Assembly: GCA_031400185.1 (NCBI GenBank)
Contig: JANNPN010000175.1
Span: 1 to 19,242 of the forward strand
Length of the DNA: 19,242 bases
Origin: UTPRO1 sp031400185
Lineage (GTDB): Bacteria > Desulfobacterota > Binatia > UTPRO1
Reading direction: 5' to 3'
The position numbers and the translations under genes are program-made. The notes under the pieces are model-generated. The model was not told the origin of the DNA. It did no database searches and saw only the letters and a list, made by a program, of their open reading frames with translations. Each line of letters begins with the position of its first letter. Position 1 is the stretch's first letter. This document shows positions 7,969 to 15,438 of the stretch, in pieces.

Positions 7969-8592
7969 TCACTCGCGGCCGAGCGCGCGGGCGAGCCAAC
8001 GGCGATACGTCTCGTACGGCATCGCCCCGAGCGTCGGGACGTCGTTGCCCACCATCATCACGGCCGGCACTCCGGTGACGCCGGCCGCGAGCGCGGCTTG
8101 GTGCTCGGCGAGCACGGCGGTGCGGGTCGCGGCGTCGTCGACGGCGGCGAACGCCTCGGGGGCGAGGCCGACCTCACGCCACAGCGTTTCTTGTGTCGCG
8201 CGCTCGGTGATGTCGCGGCTCTCCTCGAAGTACGCGCGCAGCAAGCGCGCGTGCATCGCCTCGAACGGGTCGGGGCCGAGCGCCGCCGCCGCCTTCGCGA
8301 CGAGATGCGCCGGGACACTGTGCGACGGCGGCCCCGCGTCGCTCGCCCATGGTCGGAAGATCGGCGCGTCGGGCTCGCCCGCGGGACGAAGCCACGACTG
8401 CGTGTACGCCCGGAAGCGCTCGAGGGTCCGTCCGCCCTCGGGCAGGGGCCGCAGGAGAAACGCCCGCCACTCGATGCGGAGCGCGTCGCCGAACTCGTTC
8501 GCGAGCCGCTCCATGCGCGCCGTGCCGAGGTAGCACCACGGGCAGAGGTAGTCCGACCAGACGACCAGATGCACCGGCGCGGCGGCGTCCAT
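7969..8592 (-). CDS. DsbA family oxidoreductase, FrnE-like
   Basis: This 207-residue protein has a thioredoxin fold with a helical insertion, as in DsbA/FrnE-type (2-hydroxychromene-2-carboxylate isomerase superfamily) proteins. The redox motif CPWC is at residues 17-20 (SDYLCPWCYLG), and the cis-proline loop GVTGVP is at 171-176 (Pro176). No signal peptide precedes the first strand, so it is probably a cytoplasmic dithiol-disulfide oxidoreductase rather than a periplasmic DsbA. ATG 8590-8592 is chosen because the first beta strand (VHLVVWSDY) starts directly after it; the longer open frame upstream overlaps the preceding gene. It is the last gene of a four-gene operon, and its start lies 11 bp after the crotonase stop, so translation is probably coupled; its own ribosome binding site is weak. 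Substrate is unknown. Confidence 0.9.
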   Translation of the reverse strand: MDAAAPVHLVVWSDYLCPWCYLGTARMERLANEFGDALRIEWRAFLLRPLPEGGRTLERFRAYTQSWLRPAGEPDAPIFRPWASDAGPPSHSVPAHLVAKAAAALGPDPFEAMHARLLRAYFEESRDITERATQETLWREVGLAPEAFAAVDDAATRTAVLAEHQAALAAGVTGVPAVMMVGNDVPTLGAMPYETYRRWLARALGRE

Positions 8593-8603
8593 CGGGGGTC
8601 CGC

Positions 8604-9413
8604 TCAGGTGCGGAAGCGCGGCGGCCGCTTCTCGAGGAAAGCCGCGACGGCTTCCTTGTGCTCCGGGCTCTTCCAGCATTCGCGCAGCAACACGCTCTCG
8701 CGCTCCTGCACCGCGGCAAGGTCGGTCGCGCTGCCGTTCTCGGTGAGGAGCTGCTTGATCATGCGGAGCTGCGGGTCGGGGTTGGCGGCGAAGCTCTCGG
8801 CGATCGCGAACGCCTTAGGGAGGAGGTCGTCGGCGGTGGTGAGCACGTCGACGAGGCCCGCGTGGTGCGCCTCGCTGGCGGAGTAGATGCGGCCTGACAG
8901 GCACATCTCGCTCGCCCGTCCGAAGCCCATGCGCTGCACGAGGAAGTGCGTGCTCGCGAGCTCGGGCACGAGCCCGACCTTGATGAAGAGCATGCCGAGC
9001 TTCGCGGGCTCGGAGGCGACGATCACGTCGAACGGAAGGATCATCGTCATGCCGATCCCGACCGCGGCGCCGTTCACGGCGGCGACGATGGGTTTCGACT
9101 CCCGCGCCATCTTCACCCAGTCGAGCCCAGCGGGCATGCCGCCCTGGCCCGCGGCGGTGTTGCCGCCGGGATCGACGCCCTCGATCCGGCTCTTGAACGT
9201 CGCCTCCATGTCCGCCCCGGCGCAGAACCCGCGTCCGGCGCCGGTCATGACGATCGCCCCGATCGCCGGGTCGGCGTTGGCGCGAGCGATCGCATCGGCC
9301 TGCTCCAGCCCCATGCGCGGCGTCCACGCATTCAGCTTCTCGGGACGCGCCAGCGTGACGAGGGCCACGGGGCCGCGGGTCTCGTAGGTGATCTGCTCGT
9401 AGGTCATCGTCAT
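8604..9413 (-). CDS. Enoyl-CoA hydratase/isomerase family protein, likely isomerase-type
   Basis: This 269-residue crotonase-fold enzyme acts on CoA thioesters. The oxyanion-hole segments are clear: GFCAGADM at 62-69 and NGAAVGIG at 114-121. Aligned by eye with rat mitochondrial enoyl-CoA hydratase, the two catalytic glutamates (Glu144 and Glu164) are replaced by Thr123 and Phe143, whereas Glu151 in GLVPELAST falls where Delta3,Delta2-enoyl-CoA isomerases of the ECI2/Eci1 type carry their catalytic acid. An isomerase or a different crotonase reaction is therefore more likely than hydration. The C-terminus (EHKEAVAAFLEKRPPRF) is typical of the family. GGGAGG lies just upstream of ATG 9411-9413; a second in-frame ATG two codons later is also possible. 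It starts 11 bp after the DUF420 stop and is the third gene of the operon. Confidence 0.93.
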   Translation of the reverse strand: MTMTYEQITYETRGPVALVTLARPEKLNAWTPRMGLEQADAIARANADPAIGAIVMTGAGRGFCAGADMEATFKSRIEGVDPGGNTAAGQGGMPAGLDWVKMARESKPIVAAVNGAAVGIGMTMILPFDVIVASEPAKLGMLFIKVGLVPELASTHFLVQRMGFGRASEMCLSGRIYSASEAHHAGLVDVLTTADDLLPKAFAIAESFAANPDPQLRMIKQLLTENGSATDLAAVQERESVLLRECWKSPEHKEAVAAFLEKRPPRFRT

Positions 9414-9424
9414 GGGACCTCCCG

Positions 9425-9958
9425 TCAGACGTAGGCTCGCAGCAGCGCGAACACGACGACGCCCGTCACCGACACGTAGAACCAGATCGGCAGCGTGAAG
9501 CGCGCGATCCGGCGGTGCGATCCGAACCGGCCGGTCGCGGCGTAGAAGAGCGTCGAGAGGATCATCGGCAGCGCTACGATGGAGAGGCCGATGTGGCTTA
9601 CCAAGATGAAGAAGTAGATCGGGCGGATCAGTCCCTGTCCCGGGAAGCGCGTGTCGCCGTGGAAGTTGTGGTAGACGACGTAGCTCACGAGAAAGAGCGC
9701 CGAGAAGGCGACCGCGCACAGCATGAAGCGCATGTGCGCGGCGCGGTTGCCGCGTCTGATGCTGACCCAGCCGCCGGTGAGCGCGCAGGCGCTCATGGTG
9801 TTGAAGAAGGCGTTCGCGAGGGGCAGCGCCCCAACCCATACCGGGGCAGGAGCCCGCGTCGTTTTCAAATAGATCAGCCAGATCAGGAACCCCGCGATCG
9901 CCGCCGACAGCGGCAGGATCCAGACCAGCGGACGGCGTTCGGCGAGCGCGCTCTCCAT
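9425..9958 (-). CDS. DUF420 family membrane protein
   Basis: This is a 177-residue integral membrane protein with about five hydrophobic segments (about 13-30, 43-63, 77-97, 111-139 and 154-174). It matches the DUF420 family: ALPLANAFFNTMSA, the RRGNRAAHMRFML segment, FLVSYVVYHNFHGDTRFPGQG at 89-109, IRPIYFFILVSHIGLS, and RRIARFTLPIWFYVSVTGVVVF at the C-terminus. Several histidines (76, 98, 101, 122, 148) lie at membrane edges. DUF420 proteins, including Gram-positive CtaM, are linked to haem-copper oxidase maturation or respiratory chains, but no oxidase gene is visible here. ATG 9956-9958 lies two bases after the stop of the upstream LLM gene, indicating coupled translation. Family assignment is strong; the role in this operon is unclear. 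Confidence 0.92.
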   Translation of the reverse strand: MESALAERRPLVWILPLSAAIAGFLIWLIYLKTTRAPAPVWVGALPLANAFFNTMSACALTGGWVSIRRGNRAAHMRFMLCAVAFSALFLVSYVVYHNFHGDTRFPGQGLIRPIYFFILVSHIGLSIVALPMILSTLFYAATGRFGSHRRIARFTLPIWFYVSVTGVVVFALLRAYV

Positions 9959-9960
9959 GC

Positions 9961-10941
9961 TCAGACGTGCTTCAGCACTTCCTCCGCGAGACGCTGCTGG
10001 GTGCGCGGGTCGACGCCGCCGCCGAAGAGCACCTGCGTCACGTCCCACTCGCGCTCGCGGCGCTTCAGCTCGGCGATGCACTCGTCGGGGGTGCCGATCA
10101 GCGTCATCGGCGAGCGCAGCAGGCCTTCGGGCGTCGTGTTGAACATGGGTGCCATGCCCTCGACGGTCGCGCGCGTCGCCGCCGGCGAGTCCATCAGCAT
10201 GCAGGTGAAGACCATGTTGCTGATGCGGATCTTCTTGCCGTCGCGGCCGTGACGCGCCGCCTCGTCGCGGAGGAACTTCACCTTCGACGTGAACGCGTCG
10301 TCGGTGAGCTTCGCGACGTTCGCGAGCTTGATGTAGCCGGGCTTCCCTGCGTCGGCGATGATGTTCACGACGTCGGCGTGCTTCGCGGCGACTCGCAGGA
10401 GACCCTTGCCGCCGCCGCCGAGCAGGATCGGCGGCGCCGGCTGCTGCACCGTCTTCGGCCACAGGATGCAACCGTCGAGCTGGTAGAACTCTCCGGTGAA
10501 GGTCGTCTCCTCCTTGGACCACAGCGACCGCATGACCGTGAGCGCCTCGTCGAGCATGCGCAGGCGGGTCGTGATGTCGGGGAACGGCAGACCCGTCATC
10601 TTGAACTCACGCTCGGTCCAGCCGGTGCCGAGACCCGCGACCAGGCGCCCGCCGCTCAGCTGGTCGAGCGACGCGAGGCTCTGCGCCGTGATGACCGGGT
10701 GGCGGAAGAGGTTGCAGAGGACGAGGTGGCCGACCTGCGCCGTCTTCGTCGCCTCCGCGATCACGGCGACCATGACCATCGGGTCGTACGAGAGGTTGTG
10801 CGGGTCGAAGCTCTTCTCCGGCCCCTCCATGACGATGTGGTCGGGGACGGTGATGACGCGGTAGCCCTGACCCTCCGCGGCTTGCGCGCGGTCGCGGAGC
10901 ACGTGGAAGTCGAGGTTCGCGAGCTGCAGGCCGTATTCCAT
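9961..10941 (-). CDS. LLM class F420-dependent oxidoreductase
   Basis: This is a 326-residue luciferase-like TIM-barrel oxidoreductase, longer than the one at 844-1659. Motifs include the N-terminal strand MEYGLQLANL, PDHIVMEGPE at 33-42, GLGTGWTEREF at about 103-113 and PPILLGGGGKGLLRVAAKHAD in the middle. It is likely F420-dependent, resembling TIGR03621-type enzymes, but FMN use cannot be excluded and the substrate is unknown. The start ATG 10939-10941 is supported by AAGGAGAT immediately upstream. It is the first gene of the operon LLM - DUF420 - crotonase - DsbA, with gaps of 2, 11 and 11 bp. It is divergent from the GNAT gene, whose ATG is only 41 bp away, so the two promoters must overlap or lie within coding sequence. 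Its position ahead of a CoA-ester enzyme suggests a catabolic oxidation pathway, which is inference. Confidence 0.93.
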   Translation of the reverse strand: MEYGLQLANLDFHVLRDRAQAAEGQGYRVITVPDHIVMEGPEKSFDPHNLSYDPMVMVAVIAEATKTAQVGHLVLCNLFRHPVITAQSLASLDQLSGGRLVAGLGTGWTEREFKMTGLPFPDITTRLRMLDEALTVMRSLWSKEETTFTGEFYQLDGCILWPKTVQQPAPPILLGGGGKGLLRVAAKHADVVNIIADAGKPGYIKLANVAKLTDDAFTSKVKFLRDEAARHGRDGKKIRISNMVFTCMLMDSPAATRATVEGMAPMFNTTPEGLLRSPMTLIGTPDECIAELKRREREWDVTQVLFGGGVDPRTQQRLAEEVLKHV

Positions 10942-10982
10942 GGAGATCTCCTTCGGGCGAGGTTGCCGAGAATGCGAGGGTT

Positions 10983-11594
10983 ATGGCACGGCGAGGCCTT
11001 GAGGCAAGGCACGTGACCCAGGCGACGCTCACGACGACCCGCACGACGCTCGTGCCGGCGACGCTCGACGATCTGGACGCGCTGTGGGAGATCTGGCGCG
11101 ATCCCGACGTACGCCGCTACCTCTTCGACGACCAGCCCGTGCCGCGCGAGCGAGCCGCCGAGGTCTTGGAGGGATGCCGCGGCGAGGCGGCGCGCGGCCT
11201 CGGCCTGTGGACGATCCGCGCCGAGCCGGACGCGATCATCGGCTGCGCCGGTCTCATGCCGGCCGAGACGATCGCGGAGTACGATCCGACGCTCCGCGGC
11301 CTGGTCGAGCCGATCGTCGCGCTCGCGCCGTCGCACTGGCATCGCGGCTTCGCCGTCGAGGCACTGCGAGCGCTCGTCGAGCACGCGTTCGGCGCGCTCG
11401 CGCTGCCGCGCCTCGCCGGAGCGACCGACGTGCCGAACGTCGCCTCCGACCGCATGCTCGTCCGCGCCGGCTTCGTCCCGCAGCGCGAGTGCGACGGGCC
11501 GCACTACCGCATCCGGACCTATCTGCTCGAGCGCCCGGCGACCGCCCGGCCCGATCGCGCCGCGGCGCTCGCCGGTGGGCGCCCGGGGACGTGA
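10983..11594 (+). CDS. GNAT family N-acetyltransferase (RimJ/RimL-like)
   Basis: This protein of about 203 residues has the GNAT fold and would transfer an acetyl group from acetyl-CoA to an amine on an unknown acceptor. The N-terminal phrase TLTTTRTTLVPATLDDLDALWEIWRDPDVRRYLF is typical of RimJ/RimL-type acetyltransferases, and the acetyl-CoA binding region is APSHWHRGFAVEALRALVEHAF followed by GATDVPNVASDRMLVRAGFVP. Two starts are possible: ATG 10983 with a weak GAGGG close upstream, or GTG 11013 ten codons later, just before the conserved strand. The second would leave 71 bp rather than 41 bp to the divergent LLM gene. It precedes surA by 56 bp on the same strand and is not obviously linked to it in function. 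Confidence 0.85.
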   Translation: MARRGLEARHVTQATLTTTRTTLVPATLDDLDALWEIWRDPDVRRYLFDDQPVPRERAAEVLEGCRGEAARGLGLWTIRAEPDAIIGCAGLMPAETIAEYDPTLRGLVEPIVALAPSHWHRGFAVEALRALVEHAFGALALPRLAGATDVPNVASDRMLVRAGFVPQRECDGPHYRIRTYLLERPATARPDRAAALAGGRPGT

Positions 11595-11650
11595 GCCCGA
11601 CGCGGGCTGCTCGCCTTTTCCCGCTCGCCAACGTCCGCTAAGGTCCGCCG

Positions 11651-12595
11651 ATGATCATGAAGTCGGCATTCGTCGCTCTCGCCTTCCTCGTCGGAACCGC
11701 GCCGTTCGCGCACGCGGAAACCGTGAACCGCATCGTCGCGACCATCGACGGCGACCCCGTCACGCTCGTCGAGCTCGAGCGGTTCACCGAGGTCGCCAAG
11801 AAGCGACCCGGCGGCGACCAGATCGCCGGCGACCAGAAGGTGATGCTCGACGAGCTCCTCCTCGACAAGATCATCCAGAAGCAGGTCGAGCTCCTCGGTC
11901 TGAAAGCCAGCGATGCGCAGATCGACGGCTACATCGAGTCGATTCGCACGCGGAACAACCTGAGCGAGGAGCAGCTCGTCGAGGCCCTGAAGCAGCAGAG
12001 CATGACCTGGGACCAGTACCGCGTGCAGGTCCGTGCCGACATCGAGCGCGCGAACCTCATCAACCGTGAGATTCGCACCAAGGTGAACGTTTCGCCGGAG
12101 GAGGTCGAGCGGTACTACAAGGCGCACCTCGACGACTACGGTGCATCCACCAAAGTGACCGCGCGGCTGATCTCGCTGCTCGTGCCGAACGACGCGAGCG
12201 ACGCCGACAAAGCGGCGATCCGTGCGAAGGCAGAGGACGTGCAGAAGGAGGCGGCCGGCGGCGCGAACTTCGCGAAGCTCGCCAAGGAGTACTCCCAGGG
12301 ACCGGCCGCGGAGGAGGGCGGGGACATCGGCGAGGTCCAGCCCGACGAGATGCAGCCCGAGTTCGCGAAGGCGGCGACGAGTCTCGAGCCCGGGCAGGTG
12401 AGCCCGCTCATCGTGAACGCCCAGGGTTTCCACATCCTCAAGATCGAGAAGAGCTCGGGGGAGACCCACCGGCCGCTCTCCGAGGTCAGCGAGGAGATCA
12501 AGGAGAAGCTCTACAAGGAAGCGATGGAGTCGCGGTACGACCGCTGGCTGAACCAGGATCTGCGCGCGCGACACCACATCGAGACCTTTCTTTAG
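11651..12595 (+). CDS. surA: SurA-like periplasmic peptidyl-prolyl isomerase/chaperone
   Basis: The 314-residue protein begins with a signal peptide (MIMKSAFVALAFLVGTAPFAHA, cleavage near residue 22). A SurA-type N-terminal chaperone domain follows (about 23-160: NRIVATIDGDPVTLVELERF, LLLDKIIQKQVE, a helical YIESIRTRNNLSEEQLVEAL segment). One parvulin/PpiC rotamase domain lies at about 168-267, including FAKLAKEYSQGPAAEEGGDIGEV and VNAQGFHILKIEK. E. coli SurA has two parvulin domains and is about 430 residues, so this is the shorter single-parvulin form. It should help fold outer-membrane proteins in the periplasm. An AAGGT element precedes ATG 11651; a second in-frame ATG lies two codons later. 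It is followed by pdxA, the same surA-pdxA order found in E. coli, which supports orthology. Confidence 0.9.
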   Translation: MIMKSAFVALAFLVGTAPFAHAETVNRIVATIDGDPVTLVELERFTEVAKKRPGGDQIAGDQKVMLDELLLDKIIQKQVELLGLKASDAQIDGYIESIRTRNNLSEEQLVEALKQQSMTWDQYRVQVRADIERANLINREIRTKVNVSPEEVERYYKAHLDDYGASTKVTARLISLLVPNDASDADKAAIRAKAEDVQKEAAGGANFAKLAKEYSQGPAAEEGGDIGEVQPDEMQPEFAKAATSLEPGQVSPLIVNAQGFHILKIEKSSGETHRPLSEVSEEIKEKLYKEAMESRYDRWLNQDLRARHHIETFL

Positions 12596-12598
12596 ATC

Positions 12599-12707
12599 CG
12601 TCCCCGCGAGATCACACTCGGTGTCACCACGTCGAGACGCTCGTGTAGGTCCGTCCCCTCGGGGTGAGGCGGTTCTTTGAGTCGTCCCCTCGGGATCACG
12701 CTCGGTG
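12599..12707 (+). repeat. Imperfect duplication of the pdxA 5' coding end
   Basis: Bases 12599-12623 and 12683-12707 match at 22 of 25 positions and lie 84 bp (28 codons) apart in the same frame. The second copy encodes residues 3-10 of PdxA (RPLGITLG); the first would read RPREITLG, starting two codons after the surA stop, and is cut off by an in-frame TGA at 12665-12667. A shorter third match to the first dozen bases is at 12652-12663. This looks like a decayed partial tandem duplication, or a repeated element in the surA-pdxA junction. Confidence 0.7.
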
Positions 12708-13708
12708 ATCCCGCCGGCGTAGGTCCCGAGGTCCTTCTGAAGGCGCTTCTGCACCGGCGCGCGCGACGCGTCCCCGCCGTCGTCGTCGGCGACGTCGCGC
12801 TCGTCGCGGAGACCGCGAAGCGCTTGCGTCTCCCGTGCGAGGTCATCGCGCTCACCGAGGCGGACGTCGCGGCGCGCCGGCTGCCGCCCCGGACGCGCGC
12901 GGGACGTCCGACCATCCCGGTCGTCGCCGTGAGCCGGCTCGGTGCGGCGGCGCGCCGTCCCGGGAAACCGTCCGTTGCGGGCGGGCGCGCCGCCTATCGC
13001 TACATCGAGACCGCGGCGCGACTCGCGCAAACGGGGGTGATCGCGGGAATCGTGACGGCGCCGATCAACAAGGCCTGGGTCACCCGTGCCGGGTTTCCGA
13101 TCAGCGGGCACACTGAGCTCTTGAAGGAGCTCACGGGGGCCCGCGCCGTCCGCATGATGCTCGCCGGGAGCCGTCTCCGCGTCGTGCTCGTGACCATGCA
13201 CGTCGCCCTCCGCGACGTCCCGCGGGCGCTCTCGGCCCGGGAGGTCACCCTGACAATCAGCATAGCCGCTGCCCATCTCCGCCGTTATCATTCCCTGGCC
13301 GAGCCTCGGATCGCGGTCGCAGGCCTCAACCCCCACGCCGGTGAGGGCGGGCTCTTCGGCCGGGAAGAGGGACGCATCATCGGCCCCGCGATCGAGCGGG
13401 CGAGACGACAGGGGGTCGACGCGAGCGGGCCCTATCCGGCCGACTCGCTGTTCTTTCAGGCGGTCGAGCGGGGAAAGTTCGACGCCGTGATCGCGATGTA
13501 CCACGACCAGGGATTGATTCCGTTGAAATTGCTGCACTTCCACGACGCGGTGAACGTCACGCTCGGCCTGCCGATCATTCGCACTTCGCCCGATCACGGC
13601 ACCGCGTACGACATCGCCGGCACCGGCAAAGCCGATGCCGGCAGCATGATCGAGGCGCTCGTGCTCGCGCACGCCATGAGCCGCGCCGAGCATCAGGAGG
13701 ATCGATGA
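12677..13708 (+). CDS. pdxA: 4-hydroxythreonine-4-phosphate dehydrogenase
   Basis: PdxA oxidises 4-phosphohydroxy-L-threonine with NAD in pyridoxal 5'-phosphate synthesis (the DXP-dependent route). The 343-residue protein carries the family signatures: GITLGDPAGVGPE at 6-18, SGHTELL at 143-149, AGLNPHAGEGGLFG at 215-228, YHDQGLIPLK at 275-284 and RTSPDHGTAYDIAGTG at 302-317. Metal-binding histidines corresponding to those of E. coli PdxA fall at about 145, 220 and 276. The start is TTG at 12677-12679: an in-frame TGA at 12665-12667 and the conserved core at residue 6 leave no other start codon, and GAGG at 12666-12669 is correctly spaced. The rare start may keep expression low. Its stop overlaps the first ATG of the next gene (ATGA). 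Confidence 0.95.
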   Translation: MSRPLGITLGDPAGVGPEVLLKALLHRRARRVPAVVVGDVALVAETAKRLRLPCEVIALTEADVAARRLPPRTRAGRPTIPVVAVSRLGAAARRPGKPSVAGGRAAYRYIETAARLAQTGVIAGIVTAPINKAWVTRAGFPISGHTELLKELTGARAVRMMLAGSRLRVVLVTMHVALRDVPRALSAREVTLTISIAAAHLRRYHSLAEPRIAVAGLNPHAGEGGLFGREEGRIIGPAIERARRQGVDASGPYPADSLFFQAVERGKFDAVIAMYHDQGLIPLKLLHFHDAVNVTLGLPIIRTSPDHGTAYDIAGTGKADAGSMIEALVLAHAMSRAEHQEDR

Positions 13709-15078
13709 TGAACCCCGCCATCTTCCGCGAGTACGACATCCGCGGCATCGCCGACGTCGACTACGACGCCGAGTTCGCACGGACGCTCGGCCGCGCGTAC
13801 GCGACGTTCGTCGCCGACAAGAACGTGAAGCGCGTGAGCGTGGGCCGCGATGTGCGGCTCACGTCGAACAAATACGCCGACGCGCTCAAAGACGGGCTCC
13901 GCGCCGGCGGGCTCGACGTCGTCGACCTCGGCATGACGCCGACGCCGCTCGTCTACTACTCGCTCCACCATCTCGACATCGACGGCGGCATCCAAGTCAC
14001 AGGCAGCCACAACCCGTCGGATCACAATGGCTTCAAGATATGCGTCGGCAAGATCTCCATCTATGGCGACTCGATCCAGGAGCTCCGCCGCATCATCGAA
14101 TCTGGAAAGTTTCGCGACGCCCCGCGCGGGAAGGCAGAGCACTACGCGATCATCCCGCCCTACCAGGACGAGCTCATCAAGCAGTTCGGAACGCTGCCGC
14201 GCCGGCTGAAAGTCGTCGTCGACTCCGGCAACGGCGCCGCGGGCCCGGTGGCGCCCCGTATCATCTCGGCGCTGGGTTGCGAGATGCGCGAGTTGTTCTC
14301 GGAGCCGGACGGCCGGTTCCCGAACCACCACCCCGACCCGACCGTCGAGGAGAACATGGAGATCCTGATCGACACCGTGAAGAAGGACGGCGCCGATCTC
14401 GGGATCGCGTTCGACGGCGACGCGGATCGCGTCGGGCTCGTCGACCAGCACGGCCGTATTCTCTGGGGCGACGAGATGCTGGTGCTCTTCGCGCGCGACA
14501 TCCTCGCCGAGCGTCCCGGCGCGGTGATCGTCTCCGAGGTGAAGTGCTCGCAGCGCCTCTACGACGACATCGAGAAGCACGGCGGCAGGGGCATCATGTG
14601 GAAGGCCGGCCACTCGCTCTTGAAGGCCAAGATGCGCGAGACCAAGGCCGCGCTCGGCGGCGAGATGAGCGGCCACATCTTCTTCGCCGACCGCTACTAC
14701 GGCTACGACGACGCGATCTACGCCGCGTGCCGCATACTCGAGGTGGTGGCGAAGGCCGGAAAGCCGCTGGCCGAGCTGATCGCCGACCTGCCGCCCGCGG
14801 TCAGCACGCCCGAGATCCGCGTCGACTGCCCCGACGCGCTCAAGTTCCAGATCGCCGAGAAGGCGAAGGAGAGGTTCCGCAAGAGCGGCTACGACCTGAT
14901 CGACATCGACGGCGTGCGGGTCAAGTTCGCCGACGGCTGGGGCCTCATTCGCGCGTCGAACACGCAGCCGATCCTCGTCATGCGCTTCGAAGCGAAGACC
15001 CCGCAGAAGCTCGCCGAGTACCGTGCGATCGTCGAGAAGGTCCTCGACGAGGTGAAGCGCGAGGTCGGCACGGCCTGA
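13705..15078 (+). CDS. algC: Phosphomannomutase/phosphoglucomutase (AlgC-type)
   Basis: This cytoplasmic alpha-D-phosphohexomutase interconverts hexose 6-phosphate and 1-phosphate (mannose and/or glucose), feeding GDP-mannose, LPS and exopolysaccharide synthesis. The 457-residue protein has all four domains: N-terminal FREYDIRG at 7-14, catalytic phosphoserine loop VTGSHNP with Ser101, Mg-binding FDGDADR at 236-242, sugar-binding GEMSGH at 319-324 and phosphate-binding RASNTQP at 416-422. FPNHHPDP at 205-212 and the WKAGHSLLKAKM segment follow Pseudomonas AlgC closely. AGGAGG lies just before two adjacent ATGs (13705 and 13708); the second has the better spacing, while the first overlaps the pdxA stop by four bases. 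It is the last gene of the surA-pdxA-algC transcription unit and converges on bolA, with 81 bp between stops and no clear terminator. Confidence 0.94.
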   Translation: MMNPAIFREYDIRGIADVDYDAEFARTLGRAYATFVADKNVKRVSVGRDVRLTSNKYADALKDGLRAGGLDVVDLGMTPTPLVYYSLHHLDIDGGIQVTGSHNPSDHNGFKICVGKISIYGDSIQELRRIIESGKFRDAPRGKAEHYAIIPPYQDELIKQFGTLPRRLKVVVDSGNGAAGPVAPRIISALGCEMRELFSEPDGRFPNHHPDPTVEENMEILIDTVKKDGADLGIAFDGDADRVGLVDQHGRILWGDEMLVLFARDILAERPGAVIVSEVKCSQRLYDDIEKHGGRGIMWKAGHSLLKAKMRETKAALGGEMSGHIFFADRYYGYDDAIYAACRILEVVAKAGKPLAELIADLPPAVSTPEIRVDCPDALKFQIAEKAKERFRKSGYDLIDIDGVRVKFADGWGLIRASNTQPILVMRFEAKTPQKLAEYRAIVEKVLDEVKREVGTA

Positions 15079-15159
15079 CGGACGGCGGTCGGCGCGGGTG
15101 TCGTTCTCGCAGCTGCCGTTCGCGACGATCGCGGGGCGCGCCGCGGTCGGGATGGCGCG

Positions 15160-15438
15160 TCAGCCCCGTTCGCGGCGCCACTCCTCGGGCGTGAACGTCT
15201 TGAGCGCGAGCGCGTGGACGCGGCGCTCGCGAAGATCGCCGAGCGCGGCATAGACCGCACGATGCCGCTCGACGAGCCCGAGACCCTCGAAGCGCGCCGA
15301 TACGATCACCGCGTCGTAGTGGCCGCCCTCGAGCGCGCCGGCGTGACCGCGATGGCGCGCGCTCTCGTCGCGGACCTCGACGTGGGTCGCGTCGAGGGCG
15401 GTCGTGATGGCGGCGGTGAGTCGGTCGGCGGTCGTCAT
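15160..15438 (-). CDS. bolA: BolA family protein
   Basis: This 92-residue protein matches the BolA family: DESARHRGHAGA at 24-35 with the conserved His-rich loop, GGHYDAVIVSARFEGLGLVERHRAVYAALG at 38-67, and VHALALKTFTPEEW at 74-87. BolA-type proteins partner monothiol glutaredoxins in [2Fe-2S] cluster handling and some act as transcription regulators; which role applies here is not visible. Its ATG overlaps the methyltransferase stop by four bases (ATGA), so it is the third gene of the leuA operon and probably depends on coupled translation. Assignment to the family is firm; equivalence to E. coli BolA rather than another family member such as IbaG is not established. Confidence 0.93.
   Translation of the reverse strand: MTTADRLTAAITTALDATHVEVRDESARHRGHAGALEGGHYDAVIVSARFEGLGLVERHRAVYAALGDLRERRVHALALKTFTPEEWRRERG

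Noticed and set aside
11519..13780. 753-codon open frame on the minus strand across surA and pdxA
   Set aside because: It lies opposite surA and pdxA, whose motifs are clear; the product is low-complexity and shows no domain.
15079..15159. Possible bidirectional terminator between algC and bolA
   Set aside because: No stem with a following T-run can be found on either strand in the 81-bp convergent gap.
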